64,000 bases of DNA from Ptychodera flava (taxonomy: Eukaryota > Hemichordata > Enteropneusta > Ptychoderidae), in the NCBI RefSeq assembly GCF_041260155.1, contig NC_091947.1:38992532-39056531 (forward strand), written 5' to 3'. The notes under the pieces are model-generated. The model had not been told where the DNA came from. It made no database searches and was given only the letters and a program-made list of their open reading frames with translations. Every line of letters begins with the position of its first letter. Positions within the stretch are counted from its first letter, which is position 1. A program made the translations under genes and the position numbers. This document shows, in pieces, positions 11,522 to 23,335 of this stretch.

Positions 11522-12335
11522 TTTCGCTGATCACTGCGTCTCACGTGACTAGCTAGACGCAGCACGAAGTAAGACGCAGATACCGGCAAACCGCCATTTT
11601 GAAATGAGACAGTTTTTGGTCTCCCGGAAGTTGTTGATTGCGCATGCCCGCACATAGTGCATTTTTTATCGCGTGCTTTTTATTCTAGTCTGGTACCTGC
11701 CAATATTTCAAAACTTGTAAGAATGTTAATTAAATCCTCGTTTAAATTCTAGCCACGTTCGCTGTTGGATGATTTTAGCTTTACTTGCAAGTAAATTGAA
11801 CAGCCAATGACAGCGCCCATGATTCAACCAATCAGATTTTGTAATTCGATACATGGCGGTTTCCCGTTACCTGCCTCTTTGTGCTTGTCACTGAGGCGGG
11901 ACCAGCCAGTGTTTGGAGTGTGTCTTACCCGTTGGCTGGTCCCCGCCTCAGTGACAAGCACAAAGAGGCAGGTAACGGGAAACCGCCATGTATCGAATTA
12001 TGAAATGTGATTGGTGGAACCATGGCGCGCTGTCATTGGTTGTTCGATTTTACTTTGAAGTAAAGCTAAAATTATCACAGTTTCATGATGCGAACGTGGC
12101 TAGAATTTAACCAAGGATTTAATTACAATTCTTACAAGTTTTGAAATATTATTGGCAGGTACCAGACTAGACTAAAAAGCACGCGACAAAAAATGATGCA
12201 CTATGTGCGGGCATGCGCAATCAACAACTTCCGGGAGACCAAAAACTGTCTCATTTCAAAATGGCGGTTTGCCGGTATCTGCGTCTTACTTCGTGCTGCG
12301 TCTAGCTAGTCACGTGAGACGCAGTGATCAGCGAA
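11522..12335. repeat. ~0.8-kb foldback element
   Basis: Outer arms TTCGCTGATCACTGCGTCTC... and the inverse at 12,310-12,335. Arms align almost throughout and meet near 11,925. The same 44-aa frame is therefore open on both arms (minus at 11.46-11.66 kb and plus at 12.20-12.46 kb); this is a consequence of the palindrome, not a gene. The arms also contain the segment CGGTTTCCCGTTACCTGCCT and its inverse near the centre. Confidence 0.8.
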
Positions 12336-12344
12336 TCTTACCCG

Positions 12345-12433
12345 TAGTCTCGGTTTACCCAGACTGCAGTGGGGCTCTACTTCCGCCCGCCCACGAAGTA
12401 GAGCCCCATTGCAGTCTGGGTAAACCGAGACTA
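12345..12433. mobile_element. 89-bp foldback MITE with 9-bp target duplication
   Basis: Arms TAGTCTCGGTTTACCCAGAC and inverse, flanked by TCTTACCCG on both sides (12,336-12,344 and 12,434-12,442). Sequence differs from the TAGCTCTGCATGG family, but the TAG...CTA ends and 9-bp duplication are the same. Confidence 0.85.
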
Positions 12434-12442
12434 TCTTACCCG

Positions 12443-12602
12443 AGGAGCCCTAAGTGACGTCATGGGGTGCGTTCGATTATCTTCCTCGAGGCGCCCTTGG
12501 GCGGCCCGGGGCGACCCAGTTTCTGTTCGATTATCGTGTGACGTCATTGTCGGGGTACCTCGGGGAAGATTTCATCGCCCCTGCTCGTCGAGTCGGGGAA
12601 CA
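12443..12602. repeat. TGACGTCA-containing dispersed repeat, fullest copy
   Basis: AGTGACGTCATGGGGTGCGT, GTTCGATTATCTTCCTCGAG, a GC-rich core, then GTTCGATTATCGTGTGACGT. Its core is the inverse of 5,245-5,345. Confidence 0.6.
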
Positions 12603-13296
12603 ATCTCCACCGCAGAGTTCTTATCGGCGTGTATTTCCCATAATTCCTTGCGCTGTCGCCGATAATGACTCTGCCACAGGTGTCTTGTTTAAGTGGTAAA
12701 TCACCACATACCGATCCGCAAACCGGAAGTCAGCTCGAAAACCGACACTGTGACGAACTCGCTGAAAATACAAAGTCCATCGTCCATACAAAAATGTTCA
12801 TCAGTTTGAAAACTAATTACTATAAGTTTATAGCAAAACACGAACTGGAAAAATATAATTACCATTGGAACTACTTTTAAATAGAGTAATTATTCGGGAA
12901 GAAACAAGGCTTTGACCTGTTCTGACCTTTGGGCGAATCCCCTGTATCGTCTGCTGACAGACTGTGATGATGTATTTTCTTGAATTGTGACCCCTCCTGC
13001 ACTCGAAGTTATTTACCAAGGCCGTATATATTAATACTCAAGAAAGAACAATAAATAAACACTGAAAAGAGAAAATGGCATTTTTATTTGAATTTGTAGA
13101 TAACTGTGCGCGTGCTGGAACGAATTCGAACTGCCGCGCGTTACTGTGGCAATACCATAGTTACAGTGCGCGACAGGTAAAAAAGTAGTTCATTGACGTT
13201 CCAATGACCTCGAGGTCACATGAATATTAATCTGCCTGTGCCAGAGATACTTATTAGCGTACGCGCGATAAGAACTCTGGTTCCGAGAGTGGTCGG
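12603..13296. other. No gene recognised
   Basis: Short unmatched ORFs only; no repeat structure noticed. Confidence 0.4.
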
Positions 13297-13511
13297 GAAA
13301 GTGTGGGGCACTGTATACAAATATGGCGGACGACAAACAGACAACACTAGTGCTCATGGAGAAAAATCGCCCTATTGGTTGGTACAGTTAATCAAAGCAA
13401 TTGACGTGACATTGTGAAGTTGTTGAAAATAAACAGGCAAAAAAATAGCTAATCTGTGGCGAAATATTTGATTTCCGGCTGTATTGTTGTTGTCGTCTGA
13501 CATTTTGTTCC
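13297..13511. repeat. Duplicated segment, uninterrupted copy (empty site)
   Basis: Paralogous to 9,780-9,874 plus 11,262-11,384 but without the 1,387-bp Harbinger-type insertion. It is itself interrupted on its right by the 13,512-14,039 element. Confidence 0.75.
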
Positions 13512-14039
13512 TATGGAAGACCGGTCACGACATGCGACATGCGAGTTTTTAAAACTGCGATCTGCGGTTAGGGTTAGGGTTAGGGGTTAGGGTTAGGGTT
13601 AGGTTAGGGGTTAGGCTTAGGGTTAGGGGTTAGGTTTTCTCTCGTAAAAAGCCTTACTTCGCTCTCAACCCTGGAGGTTAGGCCAAGGGACAGAAAAATT
13701 GTAACGGCATAACTTAGGGTAAGTTAACGTTAGGGGTTAGGGTTAGGTCGCAGATCACAGTTAAAGACGCAGGTCGTATGTCGCAGGTCGTGACCGGTCT
13801 TCCGTACATGTCGGAGTCCTAACGTGGCCGCTATTTCTCCCAGGGTGTAGGCCTATCCATTGTAGAAGTATGCAGAAATAAGCTCGTCTCTACCTCTGTA
13901 ATCCATCGTTAGGAGGAGAACGAAATGACATGTATGCAAACGCCATATTAGTTTTGCAACTCGCACGTCGCAGTTTAAGAAGTCCCAGGTCGCAGTTTAA
14001 AAAAACTCGCATGTCGCATGTCGTGACCGGTCTTCCATA
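13512..14039. mobile_element. 528-bp foldback element with internal telomere-like repeats
   Basis: Perfect inverted ends of 34 bp starting TATGGAAGACCGGTCACGAC. Flanked by the 6-bp direct repeat TGTTCC (13,506-13,511 and 14,040-14,045). The paralogous sequence at 11,371-11,395 runs uninterrupted through this point. Inside are degenerate TTAGGG/TTAGGGG tracts (13,566-13,640 and 13,730-13,747) and a third, inverted copy of the end sequence at 13,784-13,802. Confidence 0.8.
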
Positions 14040-14157
14040 TGTTCCCCCGGTAACGTTCGATTTTCCCACTTCCCCGGGGAGCCCCATCGTGAGATCATGA
14101 CGTCACTTAGGGCTCCCCGAGGATCATAATCGAACGCAGCCATGGGACGATGCTGAA

Positions 14158-14213
14158 GTTATTTTCGTATTCGTTTTCGTATTCGTTTTCGTATTCGTAT
14201 TCGTATTCGTATT
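14158..14213 (+). repeat. (TTCGTA/TTCGTT)n hexanucleotide repeat
   Basis: About nine hexamer units. Confidence 0.9.
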
Positions 14214-14451
14214 GGAGTCACTGACAGAAAATGTTATTTTTAGTCCAGGTTTCAGGTACGAAACGTGCAATATACGATATTTACTGAGGTTTAAATATTG
14301 TGATAATTTGATTCGTAATTTCATCTGCCAAATTTGGTTAAATTTACATAAATTTGCATTTGTAGATAAGGCAGCATCTTCGCTTGCCAATGTCTCTTGA
14401 ACTGGCGGGCAGCTGGATGCACCCCGAAATCAGGTGGTCAGTGCCAAGTAA

Positions 14452-16494
14452 GGGACGGACCATTAGATCTTGGGAGGGGGGGTGGTCAAAAACAGAAAAA
14501 AAAAATTTTCAGAGCAGAAAGTTAGTAAAAAAAAAATCTTCAAACTAGTTTGCAAAATAAAAAAAAAATAAACAAGAAGACAAAGGCGTAAAAAAAAAAT
14601 CTGCAAAAGTCTTTAAAATTTTGAATTTTTTTTAGATTTTACCGACAGTAAGCAACTTTCTGTATTTTTAATACATCCTCCCGGCACATTTTTAATTTTA
14701 ATTTATACATTTAGAGTGACTGTATCCCTTATACTGGAAGTTGTGATTATCTTATCTTTTCAGGACTTTTGTATTCTGATCACTAGAAAATTATGAAATT
14801 TCCTGCGTACAAACCAAGCAGGTACACTAGGTAAAACATTGAAACTATGGTATGGTTGTCAAGACAGAAAGTTGTATTTGCCTTTTAAGATCAAGGTAAA
14901 CAGATGCAGGCCACATCAGTTTCATTTTTTTCACAGCATTTTATTACAATGATGAATGCAACAATGGGTGAACAAGTAGAAACACGTCAATAATGATAAA
15001 ACAACATATCAAGTCATTATGTATTATTTTGCTTTTAAAAAGGCATTTTCAATTCTTTTTTCTCAAAAAACAGCCTCAAATAACAACAGCAACACATGTT
15101 TTTACATTCAACAATACACTACGTAGAATGCCATCTATCCAACATATCCCAACACAAAAACACATAAAAGGGTTGAACTTTGAAAGTTTCTCGATAGCAA
15201 ATACTGAATAAATCTGCATGGTTAATCATTTTTGTGTAGCAAATTTCAAAGAAATTGGACAAGCCCGTTCAGAGAATACAGATTTTTTGACCATGAAATG
15301 GCATAAATTGCCCAAAAAGACAAATATTGAAATTTCAACACATCTATACACATCCAATCAATTTGGACATGCTGCTACAGAGAAATAGATGTTTTGATCA
15401 AAAAAGGGCAACAATTGCTCTAAAAACACAAATATGCAAATTTCACTATATTATTTAGCTTATTTTAGCTTCTCAGCTTGTCAAAATCAATTGTAAATCA
15501 TGAGATATGCATGATGTTTGGTGGGGTGAATGTAGGCATTTCACCACGCAGTAGAAAGGGAAGCCAGGAAACCAAAATAGTCAATTTTCAAAACTATAGG
15601 AAGCTACTGAGGAGCAAGAAGACCATGTTTCAGAGGAAGATGTGTAATCCGAAAAAAATGCTCCCAAAGTGCCACCAAATAACACCATTTTTATCTCTAT
15701 TTTTCAAAAACTCCAACAGCAGGAGGGGGGACACCCCCCTCCTGACCTCCCCCCGCAAAAATACTGTCCAAGTGCCACCAAATAACACCATTTTAATCTC
15801 TATTTTTCAAAAGCTCCAACGGCAGGAGGGGGACACCCCCTCCTGACCACCCCCCCCCCCGCAAAAATGCTCCCAAGTGCCACCAAATAACACCATTTTA
15901 ATCTCTATTTTCAAAAGCTCCAACAGCAGGAGGGGGACACCCCCTCCTGACCTCCCCCCGCAAAAATACTCCCCAAGTGCCACCAAATAACACCATTTTA
16001 ATCTCTTTTTTTCAAAAGCTCCAATGGCAGGAGGGGGACACCCCCTCCTGACCACCCCCCGCAAAAATACTCCCCAAGTGCCACCAAATAACACCATTTT
16101 AATCTCTTTTTTTCAAAAGCTCCAATGGCAGGAGGGGGACACCCCCTCCTGACCACCCCCGCAAAAATACTCCCCAAGTGTCACCAAATAACACCATTTT
16201 AATCTCTATTTTTCAAAAGCTCCAACAGCAGCAGGGGGACACCCCTTTCCTGACCTCTTCCCAGTGACCGCTTGCGTGGCCGCTTGTGGTGCTTGGCACC
16301 ACATGTTTGCCCTCTTTATATTCAGACGGCGAACGAAAAAAAAATTATAAATCTGAAAATTTACTCTGAAAAAAAAGTTTGCACAGCTAATCTCAATTGG
16401 AAAAAAAAAATTTCAGAAATTTACAATAGTAAAAAAAAAATTTTCACAATTTCATTGTGACCACCCCCCCTCCCAAGGTCTAATGGTCCATCCC
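14452..16494. mobile_element. Non-autonomous Harbinger-type element 2
   Basis: Inverted ends GGGACGGACCATTAGATCTT / AGGTCTAATGGTCCATCCC, flanked by TAA (14,449-14,451 and 16,495-16,497). No transposase. The edges carry G-runs and A-runs like element 1. Inside are a block related to the 32.7-33.4 kb repeat (15,200-15,480) and a ~101-bp tandem array (15,640-16,260). Confidence 0.8.
15640..16260 (+). repeat. ~101-bp tandem array, six copies
   Basis: Units begin near 15,669, 15,771, 15,876, 15,976, 16,077 and 16,178 with GTGCCACCAAATAACACCAT. Each has a built-in hairpin, GGAGGGGGACACCCCCTCC. ORFs on both strands across it are products of the repeat. Confidence 0.9.
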
Positions 16495-16779
16495 TAATGG
16501 GACTCGTGAGAGCGGATGCAAAGGAGCTGCCCCGGACTGTACCATTATTTTGCGGGGAGGGCAGAGTTTTGTGAGGCGCTGCAAAGCGGGTGCATGACTG
16601 TTGAAAGCTCTGATGAACGGGGAACTTGTGTCAAGGACAACCATCTAAATGTGAAAATTGTTATATCCGGTCATCCTTTTGGACTCACTTTAGAATAATC
16701 ATATCCATTTACAATTTGTATTTCAAGTATTTTACTTGATTTTGATATGGCTCTACGTAGACCTGAAATAAATTATAAT

Positions 16780-16985
16780 AACGATACAATACAATACTTT
16801 ACAAAACTCTATGGCTCAACAACACACTCAGGGAGTGAGGTAAGGCAAAAGTTACAAAATTGCAAGTTACGACAAAGTTGTACGTGCTGCTACAGGGGAA
16901 AAAGTAACAGAAATCAATCACAATAGGTAGTTTATCTTTCAGAGTAAAGATGTGAGCAATAATAATTCAAGTATTTATACATTCA
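16780..16985 (-). mobile_element. Fragment of non-LTR retroelement 3' tail
   Basis: CAACAACACACTC..GAGTGAGGTAAGGCAAAA resembles the 3' tail at 39,795-39,860 of the reverse transcriptase element, in the same orientation, but without its coding part. Confidence 0.45.
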
Positions 16986-18430
16986 ATCAGGGCTCAAAGT
17001 AGCGACCATTTTCAGTCGCATAGGCGAACGGTCGACCAAATATTATTGCGACTGAATTTTTTTCAGGACAATTCTCCATACCGTATACGTGATCAAATGC
17101 AACATGTATTCGCTCAGTGTTCACGGAGCATTGTCCCGAAAGGCCGCGACCCCAAAATACGCATTGAATAAGCATAGCCGTTGAGCGGAGTTACTGAAAG
17201 GTTTGAGCGAGCGCGTTCTCTCCTACTGCACAGCGCTACCAATGTGTCTGCTGATGTTATCTTGAATGATCTGTCAAAATATTCCATGAATTATCGTAAT
17301 GATAAATTTTACTACAATCCAATCAAGTATCAGAAGCAGTATTAGTGCTGTCACATCATTTTAATTGAACCAATCATAATCCCAGCATAAAATGCCATCA
17401 AAATATAGCTGACAAGGGAAAACAAGCAACCAGTTAACTGCAACATGTTTCATGCGTTAGCGTGCGTAATGAATATTTGCGTTAGTGGCATGTGACCGGC
17501 TAGACCATTTCCGGAAATCGTCCTTTGGAAAGCAGATCAAAGGATCGATTTCATCAAGCTTGGACTGGATTAGCCTGTTTCATAAAGGTTTTCGTTTTTA
17601 GCTAGATCTAAACAGCAAGCAACTTTGTTGAAATATCATGGCAAATCTCCCGGTTAGCGACTGCAATTATGTAGAACAGACCATGTACAAAAATAGAACA
17701 GACGTATCTCAGCGTTCGACCCCGGCGATCGACAAACAAACACTAGGATTTAATGCGCATATATATACGTTTGAGTTTTGTTCTCTTGCCTACAAAATAT
17801 CTATCGAAAGTTGATAGTTGCTGCATTTCTATTCAGAGTTTTTGTTGAAAAATTAGCTATCTACGGCTAGCGGCTTAATTGGTCCCCAAAATAGTACTGC
17901 TGAACGTTTTTGGAGTGATCTGCAGAACGGAGCTCCGGAGTTGCAGAGTGGGGCAAACTGCGTTACTCTAAAACTGGATCGCACAGTAACAAATGACGGA
18001 AACCGATCGAGCCAGTTGCGACAGCTACTGGACTAGCTGAAGTCTATTTATCATAGAATACAGGAATTTCTCGATATTTCGCGATACAAATTAATTTCCA
18101 TGCATTCTGGTGTATCTTATCATAACGCAAGTTGATCAACATGTTCTGGCAATGACAATTGACGCAAACGCAAGGAAAGAAAAAGAGATGGGCCGTACTC
18201 AAATAAGGACTCTGACAACAGCTCACACATTAATTTAATCTTTATTAGGGAAACAAATGTACCGATCGGGACATAGGCCTATGATACCATTTTATTCATC
18301 TCGTTTTCTTTTATGACGCTTTCCCACATCATATGAGATGATATTTTCTTTGCGACAGCAGTCTAAATATAGCATATCATATGTATAATTTTTAAGGTTT
18401 TCTTGACACTACAAAAGCCTCTAATATTTT
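16986..18430. other. No gene recognised; possible hAT-type end at left
   Basis: CAGGGCTCAAAGTAGCGACC at 16,988 resembles the hAT-type end at 62,562 (CAGGGCTCGAAATTAGCGG), but no partner end was found. The rest is AT-rich with short unmatched ORFs. Confidence 0.35.
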
Positions 18431-18454
18431 CAAGGTCCAAGTTTTGCACTCGGC

Positions 18455-18515
18455 TGAAGCTAGCAGCCAAAACCTAGCAGCCAAAACTATGGTGTGGAAG
18501 CTAGCAGCCAAAATT
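18455..18515 (+). repeat. GCTAGCAGCCAAAA triplet
   Basis: Three copies of (G/C)CTAGCAGCCAAAA within 60 bp. Confidence 0.7.
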
Positions 18516-18599
18516 TGCAAGTCACTTTCCTCCTATATTTTGAAGTCATGTGAACATCAATCAAACATACAAGGTTCTTTGTACATGTATCAACACAAA

Positions 18600-19765
18600 C
18601 ACATCATTTACTAATTAATTTCTTTGCATAAATTATCTCCATTCTAATTAGCACCTGGTATCCCAGCTAACCTATGGCTATAAAGCACAATGCATTGTCC
18701 GCTGGAATGAAAGAAAGAGTGTGCACCCATTACACCTATACATCCATACTAACAAACTACACTTATCTCATTTCTTAATTAATTTCTTTGCATAAATTAT
18801 CTCCATTCTAATTAGCATCTATATGCTAGCCTATGGCTATTAAAAGCACAATGCACTGCCTACTGCAGTGAAAGAAAGAGTGTGCACCCATTACACCTAG
18901 CATGTCTTACACATATACATCCATACTAACAAACTACACTTATGTCATTTCTTAATTAATTTCTTTGCATAAATTATCTCCATTCTAATTAGCATCTATA
19001 TGCTAGCCTATGGCTATAAAGCACAGCGCATTGTCTGCTGGAATGAAAGAAAGAGTGTGCACCCATTACACCTAGCATGTCTTACACATATACATCCATA
19101 CTAAAAAACTACACTTATCTCATTTCTTAATTAATTTCTTTGCATAAATTATCTCCATTTCAATTAACATATATAGGCTAACCTATGGCCATACAGGAGA
19201 ATATAGTGTCTGCGTGAATGAAAGAAAGAAAGAATGTGCATCCATTACACCTAGCATGTCTTACACATATACATCCATACTAACGAAACAAACTTGTCTC
19301 ATATCTTAATTAATTTCTTTGCATAAATTATCTCTATTATTATGAGCAAGTGCATGCTGGCTAATTGCTATAGAAGTGAATGCATGGTCTGCTGGAATGA
19401 AAGAAAGAGTGTGCTGCTGCGATGATCCTTTTCACCTACCCTGTTTTCTTCATGTACATCAATACTTACAGACTACATATACCTCAACTCTTAATTAATT
19501 TCTTTGCATAAATTATCTTTATTGTATTTAGCATCTGTATGCTGGCTCCAAACAGAATGAACGGTCTGCTGGAATGAAAGAAAGAGTGTGCATCCATTTC
19601 ACCTCCCCAGCCTTATACATATACATCTGTACTAACAGACTACTCTTCTTCCATTTCTTAAATAATTTCTTTGCATAAAATATCTCTATTGTAATTGGCA
19701 TGTATATGCTAGTTTATGGCTGTAGAACAGAGTGCATAGTCTGCTGGTATGCCATGTGGAGTTTG
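18600..19765 (+). repeat. ~175-bp satellite, orientation 1 (about 7 units)
   Basis: Units are marked by TTAATTTCTTTGCATAAATT near 18.62, 18.78, 18.96, 19.13, 19.31, 19.50 and 19.66 kb. Each also has GCTGGAATGAAAGAAAGAGT. Units vary by small indels. Confidence 0.9.
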
Positions 19766-19784
19766 TTTGTATAGATCAAAAGAC

Positions 19785-22490
19785 ACAGGACAGGCTAAGT
19801 GAAAAGGATGCACACTCTATCTTTCCAGCAGACACTGCATTCTGCTGTATAGCCATAGGCTAGCGATTATGTGTTAATTCAAATGGAGATAATTTATGCA
19901 AAGAAATTATTATTAAGAAATGAGACATGTCTTATTTGTTCGTATTGATATATATCTGTAAGACATATTAGTGAAATGGATGCACTCTCTTTCATTCATT
20001 CCAGCAGACAATGCCTCTTCTTGTATCCACATGTGCAGGCAAGCATATAGGTGATAATTAAATTAGAGATAATTTATGCAAGGGAATTAATTAATAAATG
20101 TGACAAGTCTTAGTTCCTTATATGGATGTATATGTGTAAGACAGGCTATAAAAAGATGTACACTCTTTCTTCCATTCCAGCAGACAATGCGTTGTGCTGT
20201 ATAGCCATAGGCTAGCTTATATGTTAATTCAAATGGAGATAATTCATGCAAAGAAAATAATTAAGAAATGAGACAAGTGTAGTTTGTTAGTATGGATGTA
20301 TATGTGTAAGACCTGCAAGGTGAAATGGATGAACACTCTTTCTTTCATTCAAACAGACACTTAATTCTGCTGTATGGTCATAGGTTAGCATATATATGTT
20401 AATTAATGTGAGATAATTTATGCAAAGAAATTAATAAAGAAATGAAACAAGTGAAGTTTGTTAGTATGGATGTGTGAGTAAGACATGCTAGGTGAAATGG
20501 ATGCACACTCTTTGTTTCATTGCAGCAGACAATGCACTCTGCTGCATTGCCATTGGTTAGCATATATATGTTAATGGAAATGGAGATAATTTATACAAAG
20601 CAATTAATTAAGAAATGAGACAAGTGTAGTTTATGAGTATGGATGTATATGTGTAAGACATGCAAGGAGAATTTGATGCACACTCTTTCTTTCATTCTAG
20701 CAGACAATGCACTATGCTGTATAGCCATTATAGGTTGGCATGTATATGTTAATTAATTGGAAATAATTTATGCAAAGAAATTAATTAAGAAATGAGACAA
20801 GTGTAGTTTGTTAGTATGGATGTATATGTGTAAGATGTAATGTGTGCACACTCTTTCTTCATTCCAGCAGACACTACATTCTGTCGTATATCCATAGGCT
20901 AGCATAAAGAGTCTAATAGAATGGAGATAATTTATGCAAAGAAATTAATTAAGAAATGAGACAAGTGTAGTTTGTGAGTATGGATGTATATGACATGCTA
21001 GTTGAAATGGATGTACACTCTTTCTTTCATTCAGGCAGACACTATTCTTCTTTATTGCCATAGGCAAGCATATAGCTGATAGTTAAACGAGACATAATTT
21101 ATGCAAAGAAATTAATTAAGAAATGAGACAAATGCAGTTTGTTAGTATGGATGTGTATGAGTAAGACCTGCTAGGTGAAATGGATGCACACTCTTTCTTT
21201 CATTCAAACAGACACTTTATTCTGCTGTAGGGTCATAGGTTAGCATATATATGTTAATTAATTGGAGATAATTTATGCAAAGAAATTAATTAAGAAATGA
21301 GACAAGTGAAGGTTGTTTGTATGGATGAATATTAGTAAGACATGCTAGGTGAAATGAATGCACACTCTTTCTTTCATTCCAGCAGACAATGCATTGTGCT
21401 GTATAGCCATAGGACGGCATATATATGTTAATTAATGTGAGATAATTTATGCAAAAAGATTAATTAAGAAATGAGACAAGTGTTGTTTCTTAGTATAGAT
21501 GTATATGTGTAAGACATGCTAGGTGAAATGGATGCACACTCTTTCTTTCATTCTGGCAGACACTATATTCTTCTGTATGGCCATAGGCTAGCATATAGGT
21601 CACTAAGGTGATAATTAAAGCGGAAATAATTTATGCAAAGAAATTAATTAAGAAATGAGACAAGTGTAGTTTTTTAGTATGGATGTATATGTGTAAGACA
21701 TGCTAGATGTAATGTGTGCACACTCTTTCTTCATTCCAGCAGACACTACATTCTGTCGTATATCCATAGGCTAGCATAAGGAGTCCAATGGAATGGAGAT
21801 AATTTATGCAAAGAAATTAATTAAGAAATGAGACAAGTGTAGTTTCTTAGTATAGATGTATATGTGTAAGACATGCTAGGTGAAATGGATGCACATGCAC
21901 TCTTTCTTTCATTCTATGCAACAATGCACTCTGTTGTATAGCCAAAGGTTAGCATATAGATGATAATTAAAGCAGAGATAATTTATGCAAAGAAATTAAT
22001 TAAGAAATGAGATAAGTGTAGTTTGTTAGTATGGATGTATATGTGTAAGACATGCTAGGTGAAATGGATGCACACTCTTTCTTTCATTCAGGCAGACACT
22101 ATATTCTTGTTGCCATTGTCTATAGGTGATAATTAAAACAGAGATAATTTATGCAAAGAAATTAATTAAGAAATGAGACAAGTGTGGTTTGTTAGTATGG
22201 ATGTATATGTGTAAGACATGCTAGGTGAAATGGATGCACACTCTTTCTTTCATTCAGGCAGACACTATATTCTTCTGTATTGCCATAGGCTAGCATATAG
22301 GTCACTAAGGTGATAATTAAAGCAGAGATAATTTATGCAAAGAAATTAATTAAGAAATTAGACAAGTGTGGTTTGTTAGTATGGATGTATATGTGTAAGA
22401 CGTGCGAGGTGTAATGGATGCACACTCTTTCTTTCATTACAGTAGGCAATGCATTGTGCTTTTAATAGCCATAGGCTAGCATATAGATCC
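19785..22490 (-). repeat. Same satellite, orientation 2 (about 15 units)
   Basis: The inverse marker AATTTATGCAAAGAAATTAA recurs every 165-185 bp from 19.89 to 22.33 kb. Units also share the CACACTCTTTCTTTCATTCC block. The turn-around lies at about 19,750-19,790. Confidence 0.9.
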
Positions 22491-22494
22491 AGGG

Positions 22495-23035
22495 CTACGC
22501 AGAGGAATATGACATTAAACTGGTCCAATAATCATTTTCATTCAAGGTAATACATTACCAGGTCCATGGGACATTTGAGATTTACAAATTTAAGTAGGAC
22601 CATCCTGAACCACTGATAGTTAGTGGTGGTACCAGGTGTCCGGAATGGGTAAGCGTACCCTGCTAGCATGCTACACCCGTCAGGATTGGTCCCAAAATTG
22701 TCTAATATTGTATGAAGTGATACAGTATATGAATCACTGTAAGTCAAAGCCGGGAATGCTGTCGCTAATCATTTGAGTGACCGAGGTGTCATATTTGGCC
22801 ACAACGTCATCATATCGACCGTAGAACTTTTTGAAAGTCCTCACGAGTCTTTTGGATGTATATCCCTGTCTCATTAGTTTTGATACTAATAAGCTGTGTC
22901 TCATTTGAAAATCCGCGTAGGAATCACAAGCCCTACAATATCTGAGAAGTTGAGAAGTTGAGACACATACACACCATAAGTTGTGCCTCAGTACACAATA
23001 GATGAATTCAGAAGCCACTTTCGATTGCACAGATC
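22495..23035 (-). pseudogene. Reverse transcriptase C-terminal fragment with 3' tail
   Basis: The minus-strand frame 22,734-23,030 contains SQLLRYCRACDSYADFQ followed by LMRQGYTSKRLVRTFKKFYG, a pattern I associate with the C-terminus of reverse transcriptases of non-LTR-like animal retroelements. The downstream segment 22,495-22,733 would be its 3' UTR and contains GTACCAGGTGTCCGGAATGG. The polymerase core is missing, so the copy is 5'-truncated. Exact clade is uncertain. Confidence 0.55.
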
Positions 23036-23097
23036 TAGCTTTGAAATAATCTTAAACGTAAGTTACAAATAAAATGAACAGAGGTTGACTAACATAT

Positions 23098-23335
23098 TGT
23101 AGTGAAATGTGGGCTTTCGGCCGTTGGCGGCGCCCTCCTGCACAGGTGCTGCGCCGCCGTTGTATTCATGGAATGCCTAGCCTCGCATGTACATTACGCA
23201 TTTCCCCTCGCCAACAGCAGAATGATCCATACCGCCGAAGCCTACAGACGTCTGAACGTAAAGCCTCTGCGGAACCACCCAGTGCGACAAAGACTTGGTA
23301 AGTCCACCGAGTTTATATCACTGGGTAACACTATA
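23098..23335 (+). repeat. 5' LTR
   Basis: Terminal inverted bases TGTAGTG/CACTATA. Contains a possible splice donor, TTGGTAAGTCC, near 23,295-23,305. ORFs inside are repeated exactly in the 3' LTR and are not taken as genes. Confidence 0.9.

Noticed and set aside
15807..16097. 96-aa minus-strand repetitive ORF
   Set aside because: Read-through of the ~101-bp tandem array.
18600..22490. Possible CRISPR-like array
   Set aside because: Units are ~175 bp, degenerate, and switch orientation, with no unique spacers between exact short repeats. This is a eukaryotic satellite.
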